A stretch of 6,594 nucleotides of DNA, taken from Acidobacteriota bacterium (GTDB lineage Bacteria > Acidobacteriota > Terriglobia > Acidiferrales > UBA7541). A model generated the notes under the pieces. That model was not told where the DNA came from. It saw only the letters and a program-made list of their open reading frames with translations, and did no database searches. Below, in pieces: positions 1 through 6,438 of this stretch. Numbering within the stretch: position 1 is the stretch's first letter; each line of letters starts with the position of its first letter. Both the position numbers and the translations under genes were made by a program. The stretch covers positions 203 through 6,796 of the forward strand of contig PKUY01000217.1 in the NCBI GenBank assembly GCA_003131705.1, in the 5' to 3' direction.

Positions 1-965
1 CTTCCGCGCCCGACTATTTCCTGAATGTCCCCACCCTTCTCGAAAGAGTCCGCACGAAGATCGAAGAAACAGTATACAAGCGCGCCGACTGGACATTGAA
101 GGTTTTCAACCGCGCCAAACGAGAATATTTGCGGCGCCGCAACGGCGAAGGCACCTTCGCCGATTCGCTGTGTCTCTCGCTCGCGAATTCCGCCATGTTT
201 CCCGCGATTCGCAAGAACATCGGTCCTAATTTGAAGGCACTGATCTGTGGCTCGGCGCCGCTGCCGCCGGAAACGCAGCTATTTTTCATGATGATTGGCA
301 TTCCTGTGTTGCAGGTTTACGGCCTCACCGAAACCACGGCTATCTGCACCATGGACGACCCTCGCCATTTCGAACCCGGCCGCGTTGGCCCCGCAATTCC
401 AGGGACTGAAATGACGCTTGCTGAGAGCGGCGAAATCCTCGTGCGCGGACCGAATATTTTCCCGGGATATTGGCAACGTCCCGCCGAGACGGCCAAGGCT
501 CTCGAAGGTGGCTGGTTCCATACCGGCGATCAAGGCGATGCGGACGCGAGTGGCAACTGGCGCATCACGGGGCGGCTGAAGAATCTGATTATTCTGAATT
601 CGGGGCACAACATCGCACCCGAGCCTCTCGAAGACGCTCTCGCTGCACGGCTGCCGGAGGCGCAACAGATTCTTCTGCTCGGCAACCAACGAAGTTTTCT
701 CGCAGCGCTCGTGACCGTGGCTGGCACGAACGGTTCCGGCAAGAGCTCGCAGAACGGTTTCAGCGGCGAACGCATTCAAGCCGTGATAAACGAATTGAAC
801 ACCAACTTGCCCCACTACAAGCAAATTCGCGCGTTTCATGTCGTGGCCGAGCCGTTCAGTATTGAAAATGGTTTGCTCACGGCGAACGGCAAGTTCAAAC
901 GAGACGTGATTTCCGCGCGATTCGCTGCCGAGATCGAAAACCTTTATCAGAAGAAGCCCGCATGA
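1..965 (+). CDS. Long-chain acyl-CoA synthetase (AMP-forming), C-terminal part; 5' end outside window
   Basis: This ligase activates a fatty acid through an acyl-adenylate and passes it to CoA or another thiol. The frame is open from base 3 to the TGA at 963-965, giving 320 visible residues; the start and the ATP-binding A3 loop lie upstream. Motifs seen are A5 YGLTET (nt 318-335), A7 GWFHTGD (nt 510-530), A8 beginning GRLKNLII and containing GHNIAPEP, and the A10 lysine in NGK (Lys codon 891-893). The visible length and order fit the bacterial long-chain (FadD15/FAA1-like) branch of about 600 residues. One oddity is His in A8 where GKN is usual. The stop overlaps the next gene's ATG (ATGA), which implies translational coupling. 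The family is secure. The substrate, and whether the acceptor is CoA or the nearby ACP, cannot be read from the sequence. Confidence 0.93.
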   Translation, partial: SAPDYFLNVPTLLERVRTKIEETVYKRADWTLKVFNRAKREYLRRRNGEGTFADSLCLSLANSAMFPAIRKNIGPNLKALICGSAPLPPETQLFFMMIGIPVLQVYGLTETTAICTMDDPRHFEPGRVGPAIPGTEMTLAESGEILVRGPNIFPGYWQRPAETAKALEGGWFHTGDQGDADASGNWRITGRLKNLIILNSGHNIAPEPLEDALAARLPEAQQILLLGNQRSFLAALVTVAGTNGSGKSSQNGFSGERIQAVINELNTNLPHYKQIRAFHVVAEPFSIENGLLTANGKFKRDVISARFAAEIENLYQKKPA

Positions 966-1765
966 AGACTTTTTCGGGCAAAACGCTTTCGTGGCAAGTC
1001 ACCGACGGCGTCATCGAGTTGCTGCTCGACCGCGAGCCCTGCAACGAAATCGGCTCGGCGACCCTCGCCGAGCTCGAACAATTTATCGATGCGCTCGCCT
1101 CGCTGCAAAAAACAGCCCACGCGCTGATCATTTTTAGCGCGCGCAAGTCAGGGTTCTGCGCAGGTGCCGACTTGCGCGAGCTATACCATGGCTCACAGGG
1201 ACTGCCGCCCGGCGAACGACTCCTGGGCATGCACAGTTTCCTCGAACGTGTTCACCACGTGATGAACGCGCTCGACGCCGCGCCGCTCACGACCATTGCA
1301 GCCGTTCACGGCGTCACATTCGGCGGCGGCTTTGAGCTGGCGCTCACCTGCGACCTGATCATCGCCGATAAAATGGCTCGATTCTGTTTCCCGGAATTGA
1401 GGCTCGGGCTGATTCCCGGCTTTGGTGGCATCCCGCGGCTCAAACGCGACGTCGGCAACGCCGTCGTGCGCGACCTGCTCCTCACCGGCCGTAGCATTAA
1501 CGCGACCAAGGCGCAGTCTGCCGGACTGCTGAGCCAGGTGACGGCGGAAGGCGACGCACTGCGAGTGGCCCGCGCCACCGCTGCCCAACTCGGCAAATTC
1601 GATCGCGACACGGCCATCGCCGCGAAGCGCTTCATCAAGCCAATTCCGCACGAAGAGCTGCGGCGCGAAATCGATGTTTTCTGCGCCCTATTCACGCGGC
1701 CCGCTGTCGAAGCTGGCCTTCGGAAGTTCGTCGATAGCAAGGACGCTCTGCCCTATTTACCGTGA
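962..1765 (+). CDS. Enoyl-CoA hydratase/isomerase (crotonase family)
   Basis: This 267-residue protein has the normal length of a single-domain crotonase. These enzymes hydrate trans-2-enoyl thioesters or shift the double bond, usually in fatty acid oxidation. The first oxyanion-hole strand is FCAGAD (residues 65-70) and the second is GGGFELAL (121-128). Glu125 and Glu145 (in PELRLG) lie 20 residues apart, as do the two catalytic glutamates of rat mitochondrial hydratase (144/164), so true hydratase activity is plausible. IPGFGG (151-156) is also typical. The ATG overlaps the ligase stop by 4 nt and has only a weak AGAAG upstream, consistent with coupled translation. No thiolase or 3-hydroxyacyl-CoA dehydrogenase is visible nearby, so a complete beta-oxidation set is not encoded in the window. 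It may instead tailor chains for the lipid pathway. The family is secure and the substrate unknown. Confidence 0.93.
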   Translation: MKTFSGKTLSWQVTDGVIELLLDREPCNEIGSATLAELEQFIDALASLQKTAHALIIFSARKSGFCAGADLRELYHGSQGLPPGERLLGMHSFLERVHHVMNALDAAPLTTIAAVHGVTFGGGFELALTCDLIIADKMARFCFPELRLGLIPGFGGIPRLKRDVGNAVVRDLLLTGRSINATKAQSAGLLSQVTAEGDALRVARATAAQLGKFDRDTAIAAKRFIKPIPHEELRREIDVFCALFTRPAVEAGLRKFVDSKDALPYLP

Positions 1766-1785
1766 GCGACAACAGGAACCGACCT

Positions 1786-1792
1786 AGGAAGG
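1786..1792 (+). promoter_or_regulatory. Shine-Dalgarno of the acyl carrier protein gene
   Basis: AGGAAGG is the strongest ribosome binding site in the cluster. It lies 4 nt before the ATG at 1797 and 7 nt before a second in-frame ATG at 1800. The spacing favours 1800 as the main start, which would make the ACP 79 rather than 80 residues. A strong site suits a carrier protein needed in excess over its enzymes. Confidence 0.6.
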
Positions 1793-1796
1793 TAAA

Positions 1797-2039
1797 ATGA
1801 TGACCTCTCACGACACGCTCAGCGAAGTGCTGAAGCTCGCCGCCGCGCACTTCAGTGTCCCGCGCGAGCAGCTGACCCCGGATGACGATTTCTTCAAAAC
1901 GCTCGGGATCAACAGTCTGCAGGCGCTCGATCTGCTCACCCGTCTCGAACAACATTTTCATATCGAGCTGCCCGACTACGAACTTCAGGGCGTCAGCGAC
2001 TTCCGCACACTCGCCGAGCGCATCCAATCCCGGTTGTGA
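1797..2039 (+). CDS. Free-standing acyl carrier protein (phosphopantetheine-binding)
   Basis: This acidic, helical protein of 80 residues (79 if the second Met is used) has the size of a single carrier domain. The attachment site is [12 protein letters not shown], with Ser40 as the predicted 4'-phosphopantetheine serine. The residue before it is Asn rather than the Asp of the DSL motif of housekeeping AcpP. After it come the usual helix II pattern, an IELPDYEL segment like the IPD element before helix III, and a final helix. It sits between a crotonase and an acyl ligase, not beside fab genes, so it is probably a dedicated carrier loaded by a neighbouring ligase or used by the acyltransferase downstream. 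It would need a phosphopantetheinyl transferase encoded elsewhere. The gap to the crotonase is 31 nt and the gap to the next ligase 46 nt. The fold is secure and the partner inferred. Confidence 0.93.
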   Translation: MMTSHDTLSEVLKLAAAHFSVPREQLTPDDDFFKTLGINSLQALDLLTRLEQHFHIELPDYELQGVSDFRTLAERIQSRL

Positions 2040-2085
2040 GTTACAGAAAGACAAACGCGCGCATTTTGGACAATTCGAATTCCTG

Positions 2086-3795
2086 ATGCTTGACCTGCGA
2101 CAATTTGATTCTCTCGGCGCGGCCTTGCGAGCGGCGCTCGACCGCTGGCCCGATGAAGTTTGCCTGATCGAAGCCGACCGCAAACGCGAAAAGGCGAGGC
2201 TCACGTATCGCCAGTTCAAGGAAGCCGCGCTCCCGCTCGCCCGCGCCCTGCAGAATGAGGGCTTCCAGAACGGTTCGCGCGCCGCGATCATCATGACGAA
2301 TCAGTCGAAATGGCTGATCTCCGCCTACGCGGTGTTTTTCTGCGGGGGGGTCCTGGTTCCGCTCGATTACAAGCTCACCGCGCCACAACAATTGCAGCTT
2401 CTCGCTCACTCGAAGGCTGAGGTCCTTGTCGTCGAATATCACACGTGGAGAGCAATCGCGCAGGCCGATAATTTCAAAAGTCTCGTTGCACGCACAGTTC
2501 TAGTAACCGAAGCACCCACGAGCGCCGAGCTTTACGGCGCAAAACGCTGGGAGGAATTCCGCGATCCGAGCGAGCCCACGTTCGTTCCGCGCGAGCGCAA
2601 AGATCCCGCTTGCATCGTCTATTCCTCAGGCACCACGGGCAGGCCAAAGGGTTGCGTCCTCACGCACGAAAACTATCTCGAACAGTGCATGGCGCTCACG
2701 TCGCTGTACCCTTTTTGGCCGGGCGTTCGCTATCTCAGCATCCTCCCTACGAATCATGCGATCGACTTCATGGTCGGGTTCTTCGGGCCGTTCACGTGTG
2801 GCGCCACTGTAGTCCACCTGCGAACACTGCGGCCAGAGTACGTGCGCGATGCCTTCATCCGTTACAAAATCACGTACATGACTCTTGTGCCGGCGGTGCT
2901 CAAGGGCCTCGAAATGAATCTGCGTCAAAGGTTCGCGGGTTTGTCAAAACCTCGCCGCCAGGTCTTCGACGCGCTCGTGGCCATCAATCGCGCGCTAACC
3001 CGCGGACGGCCCCGTCCCTGGATCAGCCGAGCGCTGCTCTCGCGGGTCCACAGCGCGTTCGGAGGCGAGTTGCGTTCGCTCTTCGTCGGCGGCGCGTTCA
3101 CCGAGCCCGCAACGCTGCAATTCTTTTACGATCTCGGCATTCCTGTAGCGAATGCCTACGGCGCCACGGAGGCCGGCACCGCCATCACCGTAAACGATCT
3201 GAAACCGTTTCGCGCGGACACGGTCGGCAAGCCGCTACCCGGCGCAGAGCTCAAAATCATCAATCCGCATCCCGACGGAATCGGTCAGATCGCCGTACGC
3301 AGCAAGACGGTGATGTCGCACTACCTGGACGACCCGGAGATGACCGCCGAAACAATTGTGGATGGCTGGCTGATGACTGGCGACCTCGGCCGGATTGACG
3401 CGACCGGGCACCTCCAGCTTTTCGGGCGCGACAAAAACATGATTGTCACCGAAGAAGGCAAGAACGTGTATCCCGAGGAGATCGAATCGGCCTTCGCCGA
3501 CGTGCCTGTAAAAGAGCTCTGCGTATTTGCGGCCAACTACATTTGGCATGCGCGAGAAATGGTCGGAGAGCAGCTTGTACTCGTGCTTCATGCGGAGCAA
3601 GGCAAATCCGTAACGCCGGAAATCGTCGCGACAATATCGGAGCGGAACCGCCACCTGCTGAATTACAAGCGGGTCAGCGGATATCTGGTCTGGGACGCTG
3701 ACTTCCCGCGCACCGCGTCCACGAAAATCCGTCGCGTCGAGTTGTCCGAGAAAATTCGCGGCAAACTCGGTCGCGAAGCCGTGGTGCCTTTGTGA
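2086..3795 (+). CDS. AMP-dependent acyl ligase (acyl-CoA or acyl-ACP synthetase)
   Basis: This complete 569-residue adenylate-forming enzyme activates a carboxylic acid with ATP and transfers it to a thiol. Seen are A3 [11 protein letters not shown] (residues 179-189), A5 YGATE (358-362), A7 TGD (431-433), A8 GRDK (447-450) with GKN (458-460), and the A10 lysine Lys547 in TASTKIRR, where SGK is more usual. The frame stays open upstream into the ACP gene, but that stretch is the ACP read in another frame. The ATG at 2086 is the first sensible start, as domain-like sequence begins there, although it lacks a good Shine-Dalgarno. It directly follows the ACP gene, so acyl-ACP loading is an attractive role; CoA ligation is equally possible. 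It is a distant paralogue of the truncated ligase at the left edge. The family is secure and the substrate unknown. Confidence 0.93.
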   Translation: MLDLRQFDSLGAALRAALDRWPDEVCLIEADRKREKARLTYRQFKEAALPLARALQNEGFQNGSRAAIIMTNQSKWLISAYAVFFCGGVLVPLDYKLTAPQQLQLLAHSKAEVLVVEYHTWRAIAQADNFKSLVARTVLVTEAPTSAELYGAKRWEEFRDPSEPTFVPRERKDPACIVYSSGTTGRPKGCVLTHENYLEQCMALTSLYPFWPGVRYLSILPTNHAIDFMVGFFGPFTCGATVVHLRTLRPEYVRDAFIRYKITYMTLVPAVLKGLEMNLRQRFAGLSKPRRQVFDALVAINRALTRGRPRPWISRALLSRVHSAFGGELRSLFVGGAFTEPATLQFFYDLGIPVANAYGATEAGTAITVNDLKPFRADTVGKPLPGAELKIINPHPDGIGQIAVRSKTVMSHYLDDPEMTAETIVDGWLMTGDLGRIDATGHLQLFGRDKNMIVTEEGKNVYPEEIESAFADVPVKELCVFAANYIWHAREMVGEQLVLVLHAEQGKSVTPEIVATISERNRHLLNYKRVSGYLVWDADFPRTASTKIRRVELSEKIRGKLGREAVVPL

Positions 3796-3817
3796 TTCCG
3801 GCGTTGCATCAGCCTGC

Positions 3818-3832
3818 GGAGGCCGGCCGGCC
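3818..3832 (+). promoter_or_regulatory. Shine-Dalgarno and GGCC-repeat spacer before the lipid kinase
   Basis: GGAGG (3818-3822) lies 10 nt before the GTG at 3833, which supports that start. Part of the site and the whole spacer form a GGCC triplet repeat (3821-3832) that is self-complementary and contains the 8-bp palindrome GGCCGGCC. It could fold and weaken initiation, but this is only a possibility. Confidence 0.45.
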
Positions 3833-4735
3833 GTGACGGAGAAATTCTTCGCAGTCGTCAACCCGGCAGCCGGAGGCGGTCGCTGCGGCAATCTCGCGCC
3901 AGCGGCCCTCGAGCGCGTGCGGCAGGCAGGCATCGATCTAGAAGTAGTAGAAACCAACCGGCCCGGCGACGCCACGGCTCTTGCTCGCAACGCGTATTCG
4001 AAGGGCTTTCGAAATTTCCTGGCCGTGGGTGGCGACGGAACCGCTTACGAAATTGTGAATGGCCTGTTTCCCGCGGCGGAAACCGAGGGCAGGCCCGCGC
4101 TCGGCTTTCTGCCCCTCAGCACAGGCAATTCTTTCTTGCGCGATTTCACAACGCGTGGTGTTGAGCACACCATCGAAGCGCTGAGAAATGGGACCCGCCG
4201 CCCGTGCGATGTGATGCGCCTGCGGCATGCCGGCGGCGACATCTATTTCATCAATATGCTGAACCTGGGATTTGCCGCCGATGTCGGCGAGGTCACTAAT
4301 CGAAAATTCAAACGCTGGGGGCAGGCGGGCTACATTCTCGGCGTGTTCGCCAGACTCGCGCAGCTCGAGCATCTGGCGTTTCCGCACCGCATGGACAGCG
4401 CAGGTGAATGGGACCGCCGCCGGTGCCTCTTTCTCGCTTTCGGAAACAGCAAGTTTACCGGCGGAAAAATGATGATTGCGCCAAAGGCCGACTCCGCTGA
4501 CGGCCAGATCGAGTATGTACGCTGGTCGCCGGTCGGCAGGCTGCGCCTGCTCTGGATGTTCCCGCGATTGTTTACGGGCACCCACATTGAACATCCGCTG
4601 GCATCTCGCGCCGCGGCACAGCGTATTGATCTCGATCTCGGCGGGCCTGTAAATGTGATCGTGGACGGCGAAGTGATGCGCCTCAACTGCCAATCAGTGG
4701 AAATTCTCCCCTCCGCGCTGGACGTCATCGCATGA
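3833..4735 (+). CDS. Diacylglycerol/sphingosine-kinase family lipid kinase (YegS/DgkB type)
   Basis: This 300-residue protein is the usual length for bacterial soluble or membrane-associated lipid kinases, which phosphorylate the hydroxyl of diacylglycerol or a similar lipid alcohol. The N-terminal nucleotide-binding domain has NPAAGGG (10-16), the hallmark GGDGT (66-70) and PLSTGNS (94-100). The beta-rich C-terminal domain has GNSKFTGGK (204-212), an APKADSADG segment (216-224) and DGE (279-281). In the third motif the Asp usual after GN/AN (as in GTANDFA) is Ser100. The GTG start follows a GGAGG. The gene is 37 nt after the ligase and overlaps the acyltransferase by ATGA. It probably makes a phosphorylated lipid at the inner membrane, such as phosphatidic acid; a ceramide or other long-chain alcohol is an alternative. 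The family call is strong and the substrate open. Confidence 0.9.
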   Translation: MTEKFFAVVNPAAGGGRCGNLAPAALERVRQAGIDLEVVETNRPGDATALARNAYSKGFRNFLAVGGDGTAYEIVNGLFPAAETEGRPALGFLPLSTGNSFLRDFTTRGVEHTIEALRNGTRRPCDVMRLRHAGGDIYFINMLNLGFAADVGEVTNRKFKRWGQAGYILGVFARLAQLEHLAFPHRMDSAGEWDRRRCLFLAFGNSKFTGGKMMIAPKADSADGQIEYVRWSPVGRLRLLWMFPRLFTGTHIEHPLASRAAAQRIDLDLGGPVNVIVDGEVMRLNCQSVEILPSALDVIA

Positions 4736-5475
4736 AGAAAGCCTGGCTGACTGCGCGCTCGCTCGTCCTGTGGACGGCTAGCGGAATCCACTTTTTCCTC
4801 GTCGGCCTGATCATCTGTGTAATGGGTCTCATAGTCGATCCGAAAAACAATGATCCGCCGCAGAGATTTTTCTTTCGGAATACTGTTCGTCTCACCGGAG
4901 TAAAATTGGAAGTGCGGCGTTCGCCGGGCTTTGATCCCAAGCGCACCAGCATCTTCATCTGCAATCATGTAAACATTTTCGATCCGTTTGTAATCTATTC
5001 CGCCATTCCCCAATTGGTCCGCGGCTTTGAGCTCGAATCTCACTTCAAGCTCCCGATTTACGGCTGGATGATGGGCTGGTTTGGAAACGTGGCTGTGCCC
5101 GACGCCCCCACTCGCGAGAGCCTGGAGATCATGACTCAGAGGGCGAAAGCCGCGCTCGACTCCGGCACGAGCCTGATCGCATTCGCCGAAGGCTCACGCA
5201 CGCGCACCGGCTACGTAAAAGAATTCAAGAAAGGGATTTTCAATCTCGCGCAGAAATTCGGCATACCCATCGTGCCCATGAGCATCGTGGGCTCGTACCA
5301 GTTTTTCCAGACGGGCAACTGGATGCTGTATCCGGGAAAAATCACGGTCTACCTGTACGATACGATTGACACGTCGAACATAAAGCGCGGGGATTTAGAC
5401 GCCCTGCGCCAGCGTGTGTACGATATTGTCTCGGCGCCCGTGGAAGATTCGATGAAGGATTGGAAGAAGCCTTAG
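4732..5475 (+). CDS. plsC: PlsC-type lysophospholipid acyltransferase (1-acylglycerol-3-phosphate acyltransferase family)
   Basis: This 247-residue membrane-associated enzyme transfers an acyl chain from acyl-ACP or acyl-CoA to a lysophospholipid. A hydrophobic segment at about 10-35 should anchor it. Motif I is NHVNIFD (78-84), giving His79 and Asp84 of the HX4D catalytic pair. Motif III is FAEGSRTR (151-158), where FPEGTR is common, and motif IV is VPMSIVG (181-187). Motif II is unusual: after GNV (118-120) the family's DR is replaced by PD, with the nearest arginine at 128. The ATG overlaps the kinase stop by 4 nt and lacks its own Shine-Dalgarno, so it is likely coupled. It is the last gene of the run, and its TAG overlaps the stop of the convergent gene. 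It may use the acyl-ACP made upstream. It could equally be a housekeeping PlsC or act on a specialised acceptor. Confidence 0.92.
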   Translation: MKKAWLTARSLVLWTASGIHFFLVGLIICVMGLIVDPKNNDPPQRFFFRNTVRLTGVKLEVRRSPGFDPKRTSIFICNHVNIFDPFVIYSAIPQLVRGFELESHFKLPIYGWMMGWFGNVAVPDAPTRESLEIMTQRAKAALDSGTSLIAFAEGSRTRTGYVKEFKKGIFNLAQKFGIPIVPMSIVGSYQFFQTGNWMLYPGKITVYLYDTIDTSNIKRGDLDALRQRVYDIVSAPVEDSMKDWKKP

Positions 5476-6119
5476 AAGGGCTGCGGAACGCTGGCGTCAG
5501 GCAGCGAGCGCCCGGCGCGCAATTCCTGCCACGTGTAAACCACGCGATGAATCACTGTGATCGTCGAAATCGTCGCGATCACCCAGAGCACCGGCGCCAT
5601 CCGCGCGAACGTGCCGCCAATCAACAAGAGCACGAGCCGCTCGGGCCTCTCCATGAAGCCCACTTTGCAAGAGTGGATCAGTGATTCCGCGCGTGCGCGC
5701 GAGTAGCTCACCATGAACGAACTCGCCATCGCCACAGCCGCCAGCACCATGTAAAACGTTCGTCCGATCAGCGTGTAATGCACGACCAGCCCCATATAGA
5801 GCGCGAGATCGGAATACCTGTCGAGAGTCGAGTCGAGGAACCCGCCAAACGCTGTCACTTGCCCCACCCGGCGAGCCACCCGACCATCAGCCATGTCGAG
5901 GAACGCCGCGAGAAACAGAACCGCAGCCGCTTGGCGGAAAAGCCCCATCGCAAACAGCGCGGCTGCCGCCGAATTTACGCCCATCCCTAGAAAGGTAAAC
6001 ATGTTGGGCGTAAGACCAGTCGCGGCAAGTCCGGTAACCACGTGCTGCAGGAGCCAGCCAGCTCCTTCGCCGATCCAGTACGTAATCGGGCGTTTCAGAT
6101 CCTTGTGGTCATTTTCCAT
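5472..6119 (-). CDS. CDP-alcohol phosphatidyltransferase, possibly inositol-phosphate type
   Basis: This 215-residue integral membrane enzyme has about six hydrophobic helices. It joins the phosphatidyl group of a CDP-lipid to an alcohol or alcohol phosphate. The full signature D-x2-DG-x2-AR-x8-G-x3-D-x3-D is present: Asp75, Asp78, Gly79, Ala82, Arg83, Gly92, Asp96 and catalytic Asp100. After the fourth hydrophobic stretch come SRARAE (140-145) and MERPERL (156-162). Similar RARAE and ERPER elements are known in phosphatidylinositol-phosphate and archaetidylinositol-phosphate synthases, where basic residues hold the sugar phosphate. That specificity is inference; a phosphatidylglycerol-phosphate synthase is the alternative. 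The gene faces the lipid operon and shares 4 nt with plsC. It would use CDP-diacylglycerol derived from phosphatidic acid, the possible product of the kinase and acyltransferase. No Shine-Dalgarno precedes the ATG. Confidence 0.9.
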   Translation of the reverse strand: MENDHKDLKRPITYWIGEGAGWLLQHVVTGLAATGLTPNMFTFLGMGVNSAAAALFAMGLFRQAAAVLFLAAFLDMADGRVARRVGQVTAFGGFLDSTLDRYSDLALYMGLVVHYTLIGRTFYMVLAAVAMASSFMVSYSRARAESLIHSCKVGFMERPERLVLLLIGGTFARMAPVLWVIATISTITVIHRVVYTWQELRAGRSLPDASVPQPF

Positions 6120-6127
6120 CAGCGAAA

Positions 6128-6133
6128 ATCATA
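6128..6133 (-). promoter_or_regulatory. Possible -10 element for the CDP-alcohol phosphatidyltransferase gene
   Basis: The - strand reads TATGAT, then eight bases, then the ATG at 6119. This is one mismatch from TATAAT. A transcript starting 6-8 nt downstream would begin at or just before the ATG, so the mRNA would be leaderless or nearly so, which agrees with the missing Shine-Dalgarno. No convincing -35 hexamer lies 16-18 nt upstream. Confidence 0.3.
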
Positions 6134-6193
6134 CACCGGAACGCAAGCGACAGGAATAAAGTGCCCGACTTCGGCCCTCCGAGGCATCCAACC

Positions 6194-6203
6194 TGGCCGG
6201 CCA
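6194..6203. repeat. 10-bp palindrome in the gap between tRNA-Leu and the phosphatidyltransferase gene
   Basis: TGGCCGGCCA is a perfect palindrome in the 109-nt gap 6120-6228. It has no loop and no T-run, so it is not a convincing intrinsic terminator for the tRNA. The same GGCCGGCC core occurs before the lipid kinase. Nothing else recognisable is in this gap besides the possible -10 element. Confidence 0.4.
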
Positions 6204-6228
6204 TCAAAGCGGTCAGAAACACGAGGAG

Positions 6229-6313
6229 TGCCCGGGGTGGGGGTCGAACCCACACGACGCGTAAGCGTCAGGGGATTTTAAGTCCCCCGCGTATGCCATT
6301 CCGCCACCCGGGC
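6229..6313 (-). tRNA. tRNA-Leu, anticodon UAA
   Basis: An 85-nt class II tRNA. The acceptor stem pairs GCCCGGG with CCCGGGC, with discriminator A at 6229. The anticodon stem GGGGA/TCCCC closes the loop CTTAAAA, with anticodon TAA at 6280-6278, reading UUA (and UUG by wobble). The long variable arm GACGC-TTAC-GCGTC is typical of Leu and Ser tRNAs, and A73 favours Leu. The T arm is GTGGG-TTCGACC-CCCAC. No CCA is encoded (CTC follows), so the tail must be added after transcription. It lies on the same strand as, and 109 nt upstream of, the phosphatidyltransferase gene. Confidence 0.97.
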
Positions 6314-6325
6314 GCTGTGTTTGTA

Positions 6326-6354
6326 AACCTATCCTATCAAGAGTGTTACTGCAA
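6326..6354 (-). promoter_or_regulatory. Possible sigma-70-type promoter of tRNA-Leu
   Basis: On the - strand TTGCAG (6354-6349) is followed by a 17-nt spacer and TAGGTT (6331-6326), ending 12 nt before the tRNA. Spacing and position fit. The -35 matches 4 of 6 consensus bases and the -10 only 3 of 6, so this is tentative. The -35 overlaps the end of the open frame that follows the reverse-transcriptase remnant. Confidence 0.25.
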
Positions 6355-6407
6355 TATGGGAGCAGCGACTGCATGGTGCTCAAAGGCCCCGATGTCGGTA
6401 GTGGTGT

Positions 6408-6438
6408 CGGTTGGACTCTCTGCGAGGGCGTCCAACCG
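6408..6438. repeat. 9-bp perfect inverted repeat with 13-nt loop
   Basis: CGGTTGGAC (6408-6416) pairs exactly with GTCCAACCG (6430-6438). It lies just past the point where similarity to the reverse transcriptase ends. There is no T-run on either side, so it does not look like a standard intrinsic terminator. It could be the scar or folded end of a mobile element; its function is unknown. Confidence 0.55.

Noticed and set aside
723..746. GTNGSGKS in the first ligase, matching a Walker A P-loop
   Set aside because: It sits in a Gly/Ser/Asn-rich segment of the C-terminal domain of an adenylate-forming enzyme, which uses a different ATP site. It is most likely a flexible loop matching by chance.
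1882..2085. Frame of the second ligase extends upstream through the ACP gene, suggesting a longer protein
   Set aside because: The extra 68 residues are a Ser-rich out-of-frame reading of a clear ACP gene. Ligase-like sequence begins at the ATG at 2086.
2610..3398. Long open frame of 262 codons inside the second ligase, same strand
   Set aside because: It is rich in Arg and His, has no motif, and lies over the well-supported ligase frame with its A3, A5 and A7 motifs. It is a GC-rich shadow frame.
3235..4693. Two antisense open frames of about 250 codons over the ligase and kinase genes
   Set aside because: Neither shows a recognisable domain or an upstream ribosome site, and both lie opposite strong conserved genes.
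6120..6228. Intrinsic terminator after tRNA-Leu
   Set aside because: The only strong pairing is the loopless palindrome at 6194-6203, with no following T-run on the - strand.
6229..6350. tRNA-Leu as an integration site for a genomic island
   Set aside because: The mobile remnant lies on the 5' side of the tRNA, whereas integrases usually use the 3' end. No repeat of the tRNA 3' end and no integrase gene are visible.
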